A model generated the notes under the pieces. It saw only the letters and a program-made list of their open reading frames with translations. It did no database searches and was not told where the DNA came from. Shown piece after piece: positions 47,668 to 60,300 of a stretch of DNA of 64,000 nt (positions within the stretch are counted from its first letter, which is position 1; every line of letters begins with the position of its first letter). The translations under genes were made by a program, and so were the position numbers. This DNA is from Epiperipatus broadwayi (taxonomy: Eukaryota > Onychophora > Udeonychophora > Euonychophora > Peripatidae). The DNA is taken from NCBI GenBank assembly GCA_028023455.1, contig JAQFVV010000032.1, positions 5,640,392 through 5,704,391 of the forward strand. Direction: 5' to 3'.

Positions 47668-49690
47668 TGTAACGGACCGTAAAATGTACTGGGCGTCTAC
47701 AGGGTAAGATATTTAATTAATTGCTGCCCCAAATGTTTGGGTTGCCAAAATATGTAACGGACTATAAAACCTTTTAGGATAGTACACCCAGAGCCTTCTC
47801 TACTTATAGGTCCTATTACTACTCGGAGTTCTAACTCAGTGCAGATACTAGCCTTTAACTCTGCTCAAGGATGGAATTAAATAGGATGGCAATAATGTGA
47901 CCTCTATATAGATCCTTAATGGCTATTGCTAATAATAAATTAAAATCTGTATGTAGGTATAATAGCTATACTGGTGAGTGAAGTATGAATGATGCTTGAC
48001 AATATAGAGACCAGAGAAACAAAGGTTTTAACTTTAAACAATAAATATTTATTAACAGATCATGCTTATAGTTATAATATTTATAAATCAACCGAATATA
48101 TACATGATTATTATAAAACATTAATTTATCCTTACAACAATATGACTAACTGTAATTCAAATATTAAAATATGGGCTGAAATAAGAATTATAAAATTTAG
48201 TGCATAATTTACAATAACGTATTAATTATTTTGAATATAAAATTATATTATTAATGTATGATTATCATTCTGTTTACATCCTTTAAATATACCTCAAAGT
48301 TATGTCCATGAATTGCTAATTTGTGTTTTGTATAGTTAAGAAAATATTATATATATTTAATTATTAATTAGTTTGATTTTATCGTATTAATTATTTAATA
48401 AATGTAAATATTTAAAATCTTACCTTTTTGTTTCAGTCATTGTCCAGTTTTAAACCTTCATTATGATAATATTTTATTTACAAAACATTTATAATATATT
48501 GATGTATAGTTTGAGTTGTGCATCTCTCTCACCCTATAAAAATCTAAACAAATGGGTTCTTTTGTTTTTTTTTTTTTTTTAAAAAAAATGTTTGCGACAC
48601 TTGGATAAAAGAGTGAGAAAAATTCACAACCCAACTCTCAGTATACATTAAAAAAAAAAATTTGAAACATAAAATATAATGAAATTTTGGAATTCCTTAA
48701 AACAATATCACATTAAATTTTTAAGAGCAGCTTCGGGATTCTTAGCAGATAATGTCTTTCTTTCCTTCATGTATATTAAATCATGTTGACGTTTTAAGCA
48801 TTACACTTCCCATGACGAAATTGAATTCCTCGGCGTTTGATTTTAAAGCCATGCATTTCCATTTATAACAAGATTTTTCCACGTTGATTTAAACAATATA
48901 TATATATACCAATAAATACGATCCTCCATCACACGTCAACGACACCAAGAGGATAGAAAAATCCCCTGACACTCAATTAGCAAAAGTGCATTTTTAAATT
49001 TTATTTACACAATATAAGTTATTAAATATGAATCCTTTTTTTTAAAGTTTACGTTATATTATAAGGCGAACGCTATCTCTATGCAGTTTTATTTATATAT
49101 CCATGAAACGTATGATAAAGATTTTACTTTTAGAGTAATGTTAATAATGTTCTATTTCATCATTAGTTGATTTTATTTTATCCCAGAAACATTTGATTGC
49201 AATTATATTTTTTTAACAATGTTAAATAACTATGATGCTCTTAGCATTTATTTGAACGAATGAAAGTTCATCGATTAAATAGTTTTTTTTTTCTTTTTAA
49301 AACATTTTACAATTATCAATAATAAAATTCCAAATATTAAATAGTTTAATATTAATAAAGAATGGAAATCCTAATAACTAATATATTAATTAAAATATTC
49401 TTTACAATTTTACTTTCGTGCATTTCAGTTGAACAAGAAAAACCAACAACAACTAAAACAAAAAAAAAATCTGTTGCCTAGATATATTTTTTTTTTCACG
49501 TTCCTAAAATCAACAAAGGTTTACTCTTTTTTTTTCCTCTTTTAAACAAAAGAAACGTGGTTACTAGAATTTAATGTTAAATATTCTTTTTTTTTTATTT
49601 TGTCACGTCATGATTTAAAATCTACATTCATGTATATATATGTGTATATGTATATATTTTTTTTAAATAAGGATTGGACATCACCTTACA
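47668..49690 (-). repeat. 3' LTR, 2023 bp
   Basis: On the plus strand it begins TGTAACGGACC and ends CACCTTACA; read in coding orientation it starts TGTAAGG and ends CCGTTACA, giving TGTAA/TTACA inverted termini. Very long for a gypsy LTR. A second TGTAACGGACTATAAAAC with CCAAAATA before it lies 85 bp inside (47753). It carries A/T runs and short TA tracts but no long open frame. Confidence 0.92.
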
Positions 49691-49703
49691 TTTCCCCTAC
49701 CCT
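49691..49703 (-). promoter_or_regulatory. Polypurine tract
   Basis: Minus strand AGGGTAGGGGAAA abuts the 3' LTR start (TGTAAGG). Position and composition are those of the plus-strand DNA primer of LTR retroelements. Confidence 0.85.
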
Positions 49704-50340
49704 TAGAAGGTTAAAATTTAGACCATTGTCAAAATTTTAGCACCTAAACAAAGGTTTGGATGATTATTGTGTTGGATAATTTTATTCTTTTTAAATAGGG
49801 AGAGTTCTAATGCTGTAGTACTTATTTTCATTTACCCATCAATATACATTGGCTTTTTTTTTTTTATATATTACTCATTTTTGGTTAGACTCCTATCCTT
49901 ATCTCTTTCATCTTAACATTGAATTACTGTCATCATTAACATTGTTTCTATTATCCTTTCTAAAATTGCTAACTATATGACGGTTGAATAGTCTGAATTT
50001 GACTGGTTAAGTGTCTCTGTTCCAGAAGGCACATATTTGAGTTTGTCAGCCTATATCCTGCTCCCTAGGAGTCTTATTGGATTTTTATAAGGTCTGAACA
50101 AAATATGGGATTCCCACATTCTATGGGTCCATTCCCACATCTCAGCCAATTCTAAGATACCTCAATAAAATGTTTGAACATTAATTTGAGTGCATCCTCA
50201 TCACATCTACCTACTCTAGCTATTTACTCACGAACAATGATGTCTTTCTCATTACAATACACTTGCATATACCCATTTACATTTTTTTTTTTAAACTTCA
50301 CTTTCATCTATTTTAATCATGGTCATCTGTTTACAAATAA
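49704..50340 (-). other. Region between pol and the polypurine tract
   Basis: About 640 bp of non-coding sequence at the end of the internal domain. No envelope-like frame, no signal peptide or membrane segment that I can see. A T run lies at 50285-50292. Confidence 0.7.
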
Positions 50341-53300
50341 CTAAGCTTCTGTACATGGCAATTCTTGACAACCACTGTATGGCTTTAATATCCGAGCATT
50401 ATAAGTTCCTTTTATCTCTCCATCAATATTTAACCAAAATGCATTTGGGCCAGCTTGTTTCACAATAGCATATGGTCCAGCATATTGTTGACAAAATTTA
50501 TGATAAACATTATCCATTGGTTTACTTGGGCTATGTGTTTTCACAAAAACCTTGTCCCCAATCTTAAAGTGATGTCTGCTTTTCTTTCTCTTCTTATTTC
50601 TAAAATTGGATTTATTAATTAACTGTTGTCGAGCCATTTGAATTTTAGTTTCTATGTCATAATGATGACATTCAATTGGAGGTTTGTATTTCACAAATAA
50701 TGAAGGAATAGGTTGGTTAAAATGTAGTTGGATGGGGTGCGAATGAATCTACTGGATTTGCACCCCAATTTATGTAATTCACTACCCGTTCTGTCTGCTT
50801 CACCCACCCCCTATGCTCATCCTTTAGGTAAGTCCGGAACAAACGGCCAAGCTCCCGCATTATGCGTTCGCAAGGGTTTGATTGTGGATTCCTAATGGAA
50901 GTGAGCACGTGTTTGATTTGTAGTTTCTCCACCCATCTTTTCCATTCCTTAGATAGGAAAGGTGTTCCATGGTCTGACAAAATAGTTTTAGGTTTTCCTA
51001 TCTTGGGGAATTGAAGAGTGTCTAATACCCTGATTGTGTGTCTGGTATTAGCCTGAGGTATAGGGTAAGCAGAGATATATTTCGAAAAGAGATCATAGGC
51101 GACCAAGAGATATCTTTGCTTATTGAATGGAGGTAGTGGTCCATAATAATCGATCGCCAAGATCTCATTTGGTCTTTCAGGAATTATACATTTTAATGCC
51201 TCGCTATAATTTTGGTTTACTGGTTTAGCTTTTAGGCATACTAGACAATCCTGGAGTGTTTTCAAGATATCTTTATACATGCCTGGCCAGTAAAACCAAG
51301 TTTTCATAGTATGTTCTGTTTTACGGGCACCGTAATGTCCATACAAACAGTGAATATACTTTATGAGTGGGGTACGTAAAATTGTAGGTATCATTACTTT
51401 CCACTCTACAGTATTTGACTCAATTTGATAAAACAAAATCTGATTTTCTACCTTATAAAGTGTCAGATTCTTGGGCACATTCAAAACTTCTCCTTTTAGG
51501 GCTCTTATGACTAAATTTAAATTCGGATCTTCAAATTGTAATCTGGGCAACCTTTCTAACTCATCCTCTACATTACTATCAATTATTAAGTTGACATTTG
51601 TAATGTAGGCATCCTCTACAGATAGATGGTTTTGATCTGACCGACATGGATTCCGACTAAGTATATCCGCTACTATGTTCTCGGATCCTTTGCAATACCT
51701 TACAGTGTAATTAAATTCCTGCAACAGCAGACTCCACCTAACTAGGCGACTGTTGGTCAAATAGCTGTGGTTCAGGAATTCAAGGCTCTTATGGTCTGTG
51801 ACCACTATCACCTCAGATCCGAGAAGCATCTGTCGGAACTTCTGGAAGGCCCACACTATAGCTAGTGCCTCCTTCTCAGTTACCATATAATTCAACTCCG
51901 GACTTTTCAGGAGTCAACTGATAAAGTACAGGATGCCAGGTTGACCATCCTCCTGGATTTGGGATAATGTTACCCCTAACCCGAAACCACTACTGTCAGT
52001 TTGAACGACAAATGGTTTATCAAAATCAGGGAAAGCCAAAATTGTTTGCTGTAAAAACTCTGTTTTGATATTTTCAAATGCCCTCTCCTGTTCTTCGGTC
52101 CAATTCCATTTTTCTTCTTTCCTGATTAATTTCAATAAAGGTTCCATGTGGCCAGCAAATGTTTTGTAGAAACGGTGGTAAAAATTACACAAACCTAAGA
52201 ATGACCAAATCTGCTTTTTATTAGTAGGCCTAGGAAAGTTTTGAATGGCAGAGATTTTATCTGGATGAGGTCTTATCCCATTACAACCTATGATATGACC
52301 TAAAAAGACTACCTGATCAGAAGCCAGGGTACGTTTCTTGAAATTGATTTTTATTCCTTTGTGAAAGCACTCCTGGAAAAATGTAGTGAGTTGTTGAAGA
52401 TGTTCTTCAATGCTGGATGATGCAATAATCACATCATCCACATAAATGGTTATGATTCGCTTAATCTCAGGAGAAAGGGTCTTATCTATACATCTAATTA
52501 GACCAGCACCACTATTGATCAACCCAAATGGCATCCTATTGAATTGATAGGTAAAACCTTCGTACCGAAAAGCAGTATACTGGCGATCATCAGGATGAAG
52601 CTCGATCTGCCAATAGCTGGAAGTCAGATCGAAGGTAGAAAATACCTTCTTGTTTCCAAATCTCACGAACAACTCATGAATGGGCAGTGGAATATTTCTG
52701 TCTGGAACAGTAATTTTGTTTAGCTGCCGAGCATCCAAACAAAATCTCATCGACCCATCTTTCTTCTTCACAGTTACAACTGGATTGCAGTAAGGTGAAG
52801 AGCATTTGGAAATGATCCCCCACTCCAGCATTTTATTGATCTGTTTGGATATCTCCTGCCGATATTGGTACGAGATAGGATACGATCTGGATTGAAATGG
52901 TTGGTCATCCTTCAATTTAATTCTCTGTTGGAATCCAGGTATAACTCCTGGAATCTCCGAAAAAACTGGGTTAAACTGATTAATGATAGATCGTAACTCT
53001 CCTGCACTTTTGCTATCTAATAGATTGGACTCTGCAAGTTTAGTGTCTATAAGTGCTTCAGGAATATTTGATACAACAAAATCAACCTCAGGTAGGCCAT
53101 ATCTTGGAAGCAATGTCATCTCCAAGACCTCATCATCAATCCTAACTATTTTATTGGAGAAATCAACAATACAAGAGTGTAAGTGTAGGAAGTCTGCCCC
53201 TAGTATGACATCATGGATCAAACCATTTAATATCAAAAACACATGATAGAGGACTGTCTGACGAAACTTTATTTCAATCCAAACTTGTTTCTGTGCAAGC

Positions 53301-53608
53301 TTTGCCTTCTTATTGTTAGCCATGGTAAAGAGCACAGATGTCAGGGGCAAGATTTTAACCTGAGGGTTCTTGTTCAGAACCTTCTGATACAGCTGGTCTG
53401 AAATGACAGAAATCTGGCTACCAGTGTCTAACAAAGCTTTAATCGGCAAATCCTCAAACAAAGCCTCTATCATGGGACAGCTCTGCAAGGCAAAGTTGGG
53501 TGCCTTGTCTTCCCATGAACATGTCATATTGGTGATTTCCCCATCTACTATTGGTACCTTGTTCCTCATTGTATTTTTGGTTCCTTGAGGCGAGGAACTA
53601 ATCCTCAA
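50341..53608 (-). pseudogene. pol: gypsy pol (protease, RT, RNase H, integrase)
   Basis: Domains in order by residue from the first pol codon used here: aspartic protease DTGS at about 61-64 and ILGADF near 135-140; reverse transcriptase about 250-445 with KKDGSMRFCLDARQLNK, DLTSSYWQIELH, MPFGL and catalytic YVDD (389-392); RNase H with QTDSSG near 536-541, then past the break EKEALA, VTDHKSL and ADILSR; integrase zinc finger (H, H, then CLVC), catalytic AIDYYG, LSDHG and, 34 residues later by my count, the glutamate of NPCER; GPY/F-type end AGPYAIVK. Pol lies in the -1 phase relative to gag, so it is probably made by frameshifting; the apparent first codon is TTG. Breaks: TGA at 51914-51916, and a one-base shift near 50710 before the C-terminal 117 residues. 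Confidence 0.9.
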
Positions 53609-53616
53609 GCACCTTT

Positions 53617-55764
53617 CTAGTTTAGTTTCTGCTTAGTTTTGGATGCATGATTACTGCATCCTGGTTTTGGTGAACCGTTTGGGGTACTTGGGAAATTTCT
53701 CAATGATTCTCCATTATTAAATCTATTCCTCTTGGGTGACCATATATTTGGTGCATTTATTTGATTGGCTTTCCCTTTCCAGTGTCTGGGATCATTGTTG
53801 TTTTTTCTCTTACAATAAAATAAGGCATTAACATTTGCCTCATCTTTCCTCCTGTCTGGTGCCCTGATGGATAAATTAGTATTATTCATATCCATACTAT
53901 TTAACAATTCGGCAACCTGCTCAATATTCTTAGCATTTGCACACATCAGCGATTGCTCTATACGTAAAGGTAAATTCCTTTTAACTATTCGGATGATTTC
54001 CGTTTCCCTAAAACAATATGTGTTCAATGAACGTAGCTTGGTAACTTGTCACCTAAAAAACTTTGTAAGTGTTTCCCCGGGTGCAGATCTATATTTTTCC
54101 TGGAAAAGTTGATACAGAATGCCTTCCTGTTTATCTCTGTTCCAAAAATTCCTAATCAATAGAGTCTGGTAATCATCAAACGTGGATGGGGTCTGGAATA
54201 ATGACTCCCACCACATTAAAGCATCACCTTGGAGGTGACTATACGCAATTATAATTTTTTCACTTTCTGACAAACTTCTATTCACCATGAAATAAAGCTT
54301 TAAGCTTCTCAAATGTTCAATTGGAGCTTCATTATTGAAACCTTTAAAAACCTTCAATTTCACAAATTGGTTAATAGCGTTTATCTGCGTGCTGGTTACA
54401 TGAGTCTTATTCATTTCTTGTGTACTTATTTGTGGATTCATGAGGAGATGATCAACATCAGCTTGATATTCATCTGGTTGTGCTTCATCTATATGAAATT
54501 CATGGAGGCCATTCACTTCAGGCATCATATGAGATTGAAAAGTGGATTCTTCATATGGGTCATTTGCTTCTTGTAAATCATTAAAAGCTACTTTCAATTG
54601 TGCCACATCATTGTTCCAACCTTCCCGGTCATTTTTGATCTTCTTCTCCCTTCCTAATTGTGGTTTCATATGAATTGGTATTTTTGAGTTAATTTGGGAC
54701 TTATCCCTCAATGTCTGTTGCTTCATGGCTTCATCTAAACTATCGATTTGACTCTGTGTTTCAGTAGTTCTCTCCGTAAGTTTTTCTAACATTGTTTTGC
54801 CCAACAGAGCATCTGTTTCCATAGAAGATATCTTATGTCCAAGCTGTTGTAAATGATGATTCACAGCTTGCATCATTTGCTCTTGAGCCCCATTTTCTGC
54901 ACTTTGTTTAATCTGGAGTTGGCTTAATTCCATCTGTATGGCTTCCAAATCTCCTTGAACTTCTTTCTTGTGATTTTCTTGACCCTGCCTCATTTCTTCT
55001 TTAGTAAATTTCTGGGCTTGGTGTACCTCCTTAATATTATTATCAATTTTGATGGTAATGTTTTCTTTAAACCCAGTAAATTGTTCTTGACACTGCAAGC
55101 TCACTACATCTATATTTATTTTCATCTCCTCTACATTTCGCTTTAATTCCGTACTACTGTTATGCACTTCATTCACCTCTGAAGATAACTGCTCCATGAC
55201 TGTAGAAACTTTCATTTCAATGCCACTAATTATTTTCTTAACCTCCTCATCCAATTTGTCAATATCAGCCTTAGTTACCATGTTGCTTATTTCAGCCTTG
55301 ATTGTGTCCATCCGACCATTCATGTCATCCATCCAATCATTCATCTGACCACTCATGCTATCCATCTGACCATTCATGTCAGCCTTGACGATATCTATCT
55401 GACCACTTATGCTATCCATCCGATTATTCATCCGACCACTCATGCTATCCATCCGATCCAATAATGTTTGGAGCATCTGCATCATGGCTCCACTATTTTC
55501 TGTAACCTGGGTTAGTCCAATTCCAGGTGATTGATCAGACTGTTCATTAGAGTCTTCTTGAATTTGAGATATCATTTGTTTTTCCTCTTGCATTGAGAAA
55601 GAATGCTCATTTCCAACCATTGACCCTCCAGACACATCTATGTCTACTGATCCTTCTTGTTCCCTATTAGGATCATACTCAACTTCATTGCCACTAATAT
55701 CCTGTGGCTTAACATTTGACTCTTTATTCATATCTGATAAATACCTACCACTTCTGAGAAACAT
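53617..55764 (-). pseudogene. gag: gypsy gag
   Basis: Structural polyprotein of the particle, starting at ATG 55764 (MFLRSGRYLSDMN), about 715 residues. The first 350 residues are predicted coiled coil with internal repeats around MDSMSG/MNGRMD (55312-55465) and many Q/E/K heptads. A retrotransposon-gag capsid region follows at about 465-570, with LKVFKGFNNEAP, YSHLQGDALMWWESL and FWNRDKQEG. An in-frame TGA at 54049-54051 interrupts the capsid end; the same frame continues to 53617. No CCHC knuckle is visible: only one cysteine and one histidine occur in the expected place (FYCKRKNNNDPRHW), so nucleic-acid binding may rest on the basic tail. The pol frame starts just after the stop. Confidence 0.88.
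55312..55465 (-). repeat. In-frame repeats within gag coiled coil
   Basis: Seven or so imperfect units of 24-33 bp, visible on the plus strand as CATGCTATCCATC(T/C)GACCA. They encode (M)DSMSG(Q/R)M(N) units that lengthen the coiled coil. Unit number may vary between copies. Confidence 0.8.
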
Positions 55765-56510
55765 ACAAAATAAACTAACACTTTTCCTTAAAATATCTAC
55801 TCTATGGAAAAATTATTTCTTTTTATATAATATTCTATAATATGTCATAGGATCTTCTACCAACTTGTGTCATCACACGTGATTTTGGTTACCTTAAGTA
55901 TTTACATATCATTGGTATTAATGCTGGCTTTATATATTTTCCCTTATCTGCTTCACTTGCCTACTCTTATTAGATTCTTGATCATCTATTTAGCTTTGGT
56001 CTCTATTTATCAATTCATACTTTCACTCAGAGTTATTTAAACTTATTGTTTATTGACTAAATTAACCATAGCATTAAGTTGCCACACCATTTAATCCATA
56101 GGGTTATGTAATTTATAGTTTATTAACTGACCAACTAAAATATGATAAATCAGGTTATACTGAAATTATGGACAATTTCTCATAAATTCAATTTATGTCA
56201 CACTAAAAATATACAATAACATGTAATAGGCCCAACTCTTTAAAGCTCAACACATTGTATATCACAATATAATAAACAAAACTTTTCACATGCAGTGAAT
56301 CTAAGTATTCAAGCTTACCACATTGCATGCCAAAATGTAACAGACTACCAACTAGAATGAATTTCACTGTTGATGGTGTCAAAAATGTAACAGTATGTAG
56401 TTTGTATAAAATTATGTACAAAACATTGTTTCAGTGTGCTTATGAAAATATTTATGGAATGTTAAAATATGTGACTAAATTAGTTGATTATAAAAGGTAA
56501 ATATTTTCAG
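55765..56510 (-). other. gypsy 5' leader
   Basis: About 745 bp between primer site and gag ATG. It contains two degenerate copies of the LTR-end/primer-site motif: TTGCATGCCAAAATGTAACAG at about 56323-56343 and GTCAAAAATGTAACAGTA at 56378-56395. A 72-codon open frame in the leader has no recognisable features. Confidence 0.6.
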
Positions 56511-56530
56511 GCCCAAAACGTTGCGCGCCA
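56511..56530 (-). promoter_or_regulatory. Primer-binding site
   Basis: Minus strand TGGCGCGCAACGTTTTGGGC, six bases (TATTTT) after the 5' LTR end. It starts with TGG, complement of the tRNA CCA end, and resembles the lysine-tRNA (Lys1,2-type) primer sites with a few mismatches. The tRNA identity needs comparison with this genome's tRNAs. Confidence 0.7.
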
Positions 56531-56536
56531 AAAATA

Positions 56537-58586
56537 TGTAACGGACCGTAAAATGTACTGGGCGTCTACAGGGTAAGATATTTAATTAATTGCTGCCCCA
56601 AATGTTTGGGTTGCCAAAATATGTAACGGACTATAAAACCTTTTAGGATAGTACACCCAGAGCCTTCTCTACTTATAGGTCCTATTACTACTCGGAGTTC
56701 TAACTCAGTGCAGATACTAGCCTTTAACTCTGCTCAAGGATGGAATTATATAGGATGGCAATAATGTGACCTCTATATAGATCCTTAATGGCTATTGCTA
56801 ATAATAAATTAAAATCTGTATGTAGGTATAATAGCTATACTGGTGAGTGAAGTATGAATGATGCTTGACAATATAGAGACCAGAGAAACAAAGGTTTTAA
56901 CTTTAAACAATAAATATTTATTAACAGATCATGCTTATAGTTATAATATTTAAAAATCAACCGAATATATACATGATTATTATAAAACATTAATTTATCC
57001 TTACAACAATATGACTAACTGTAATTCAAATATTAAAATATGGGCTGAAATAAGAATTATAAAATTTAGTGCATAATTTACAATAACGTATTAATTATTT
57101 TGAATATAAAATTATATTATTAATGTATGATTATCATTCTGTTTACGTCCTTTAAATATACCTCAAAGTTATGTCCATGAATTGCTAATTTGTGTTTTGT
57201 ATAGTTAAGAAAATATTATATATATTTAATTATTAATTAGTTTGATTTTATCGTATTAATTATTTAATAAATGTAAATATTTAAAATCTTACCTTTTTGT
57301 TTCAGTCATTGTCCAGTTTTAAACCTTCCATTATGATAATATTTTATTTACAAAACATTTATAATATATTGATGTATAGTTTGAGTTGTGCATCTCTCTC
57401 ACCCTATAAAAATCTAAACAAATGGGTTCTTTTGTTTTTTTTTTTTTTAAAAAAAAAATGTTTGCGACACTTGGATAAAAGAGTGAGAAAAATTCACAAC
57501 CCAACTCTCAGTATACATTAAAAAAAAAAATTTTGAAACATAAAATATAATGAAATTTTGGAATTCCTTAAAACAATATCACATTAAATTTTTAAGAGCA
57601 GCTTCGGGATTCTTAGCAGATAATATCTTTCTTTCCTTCATGTATATTAAATCATGTTGACGTTTTAAGCATTACACTTCCCATGACGAAATTGAATTCC
57701 TCGGCGTTTGATTTTAAAGCCATGCATTTCCATTTATAACAAGATTTTTCCACGTTGATTTAAACAATATATATATATATATACCTATATATATACCAAT
57801 AAATACGATCCTCCATCACACGTCAACGACACCAAGAGGATAGAAAAATCCCCTGACACTCAATTAGCAAAAGTGCATTTTTAAATTTTATTTACACAAT
57901 ATAAGTTATTAAATATGAATCCTTTTTTTTAAAGCTTACGTTATATTATAAGGCGAACGCTATTTCTATGCAGTTTTATTTATATATGTATGAAACGTAT
58001 GATAAAGATTTTACTTTTAAAATAATGTTAATAAAGTTCTATTTCATCATTAGTTGATTTTATTTTATCCCAGAAACATTTGATTGCAATTATATTTTTT
58101 TTTAACAATGTTAAATAACTATGATGCTCTTAGCATTTATCGTGAACGAACGAAAGTTCATCGATTAAATAGTTTTTTTTTTCTTTTTAAAACATTTTAC
58201 AATTATCAATAATAAAATTCCAAATATTAAATAGTTTAATATTAATAAAGAATGGAAATCCTAATAACTAATATATTAATTAAAATATTCTTTACAACTT
58301 TACTTTCGTGCATTTCAGTTGAACAAGAAAAACCAACAACAACTAAAACAAAAAAAAAATCTGTTGCCTAGATATATTTTTTTTTTCACGTTCCTAAAAT
58401 CAACAAAGGTTTACTCTTTTTTTTCCTCTTTTAAACAAAAGAAACGTGGTTACTAGAATTTAATGTTAAATATTCTTTTTTTTTATTTTGTCACGTCATG
58501 ATTTAAAATCTACATTCATGTATATATATGTGTATATGTATATATTTTATTTTTTTTTTTAAATAAGGATTGGACATCACCTTACA
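56537..58586 (-). repeat. 5' LTR, 2050 bp
   Basis: Same termini and sequence as 47668-49690. Longer by 27 bp, mainly from TA-tract expansion near 57768-57798 and longer T runs. The inner TGTAACGGACTATAAAAC copy starts at 56622. In coding orientation it would contain the promoter and transcript start, which I cannot locate in such AT-rich sequence. Confidence 0.92.
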
Positions 58587-59393
58587 ATATATAGGAGCAA
58601 ACATACAAACAAAATATTGACTTTTTAAAAATATTTTATTATACGTCATTTTAAAACTTTTTTTTTAAAATTGTTTTTCATATTAAACTTTATATTTTAC
58701 AAAATCCAAGATGGAAGATGCAACCATTAATTGTCCAAAAATAATTAAAGGGTTGGAAACACTATTGTTTTAATCTGGGGAAGGTATTTTTAATTAAAGT
58801 TTTTACTACTACTAGTTTTATTAATTAAATTTATTTCAATCTTATACAGTCCCACCATCATAATATATTATGTATTTAAGAGTATTTGCCTAGGGGAAAA
58901 TAAAGCATTCTTCTTACCAGCACTAATTAAAAGAATTTTCATTAAATCTTTTGTCATATAATCAAATAAAAGTTTTCAAATGTATTTTATTTATTTTCAT
59001 AATGGTAATGGTGTGGAAATAGTTTCCTTATATATATAATGAATCCCGGAATGCTCCACAAAATTGTTAGTCATCACGTTTCAGAACCATAAATCAAAGC
59101 ATTAATAGTAATTTTATATAATCTTTTTAATAACTGATTGGCATCTTAATATTGGACCCACCAAAGATGTGTGTTTATTTATAATATATTTAGCTAATAA
59201 AAGAAAATATAAGAAATAATAGCATGAAAGACATTATGTAATTATATACCATTTGGTAGACCACTTGCTCATTCATGGACATACTAATGTAGGCAGTTAA
59301 TTTATAAATATATGTAAATAATTTGTCATTATATTAAACTATATATTTTTATTATCTAGCTTGTTTGAGTAGTTCGAATTCCTTTTTCTCCAC

Positions 59394-59396
<3 letters not shown>

Positions 59397-59449
<53 letters not shown>

Positions 59450-59487
59450 AAGATGCATATATATATATATATATATATGCATCTTTT
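59397..59487. repeat. (TA)n arrays with a palindromic cap
   Basis: TA array 59397-59446, then AAAAGATGCAT, a second TA array (59457-59478) and ATGCATCTTTT. The part 59448-59487 is a perfect palindrome. Confidence 0.9.
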
Positions 59488-59813
59488 AACTTAGTTAATA
59501 GATATCTCATTGTCTTCTCTGCTTTGCTAGTGGGTCAAATTTAAAATGAATTTTCATGTGCCATCATTATATGTTATTCATTAGGTGTTTGATCTAGGGC
59601 TTAAAGAATAGGTTTAATTCAGGTTGATCCCTGGCATAAATCTCAGGCTAGACTGGATTTGAAGTCTGTTTTATTGAGTTCTAGTTCATTTAGATGGATA
59701 AACATGTTTTGACTGGTACATAAGATTTTTTTTCCTGGGCTTGGCCTCTCAACATGAAACTTTGATATACAAATCCACATACCTGAGTCATATAGTTTTT
59801 TTTTGCTATTTAA

Positions 59814-59814
<1 letters not shown>

Positions 59815-59896
<82 letters not shown>
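59815..59896. repeat. (TA)n microsatellite
   Basis: About 40 TA units with one TT interruption. A plus-strand open frame across it (poly Ile-Tyr) is a by-product. Confidence 0.95.
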
Positions 59897-59900
<4 letters not shown>

Positions 59901-60156
59901 ATAAATACTTCAAAACCATTGATCACTCTGTGTTGGCTGGCACCCTTATAAAAAAAAATTTTGCCTGAGTTAAATGCAAAAACTTTGGAAATTGAGGGTT
60001 TGAACTCAGAAAAAAAATTATTCAGAAAAAAAATTTTTTTTTCTTTTGATGTAGTGATTTGATGTATAAAATTTTAAACATGTAACAACCAGACTATGAG
60101 TTTTTTTCAGATGCAGGGGTATGACCAAAAGAAATTAAAAGAAATGGCTAGATTAG

Positions 60157-60300
60157 TATAAAATCTTAAATAAACATTTTTTTGTTCCAGGAAGCAAAAG
60201 GTAAAATTATATAGTAAGGATCAAATAGTATAAAATCTTAAATAAACAAATTTTTCTTTTCAGCAAGCGAGAGGTAAATTTTCAGCAAATATATAGTTGA
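60157..60300. repeat. Tandem duplication, period about 72 bp
   Basis: TAGTATAAAATCTTAAATAAAC occurs at about 60157 and 60229, each followed by a T-rich segment, (C)CAG(G/C)AAGC and GAGGTAAA/AAGGTAAA. Confidence 0.7.

Larger units (their letters stand above)
47668..58586 (-). mobile_element. Complete Ty3/gypsy LTR retrotransposon
   Basis: A 10.9-kb element in minus orientation: 5' LTR (56537-58586), primer-binding site, leader, gag, pol (protease, reverse transcriptase, RNase H, integrase), polypurine tract, 3' LTR (47668-49690). Integrase after RNase H marks Ty3/gypsy. Flanking ATAT on both sides (47664-47667 and 58587-58590) is consistent with a 4-bp target duplication, though the target is itself TA-rich. 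No envelope gene is present. By eye the LTRs differ at about 15 positions plus several indels, so insertion was recent. Two TGA codons and one frameshift in gag-pol suggest this copy is not autonomous. Confidence 0.93.

Noticed and set aside
49704-50340. Possible envelope gene after pol
   Set aside because: No open frame of useful length, signal peptide or membrane segment is present.
52983-55146. Several plus-strand open frames of 60-90 codons
   Set aside because: Antisense shadows of gypsy gag and pol.
59741-59968. Plus-strand open frame with a poly Ile-Tyr run
   Set aside because: Produced by the (TA)n array at 59815-59896.
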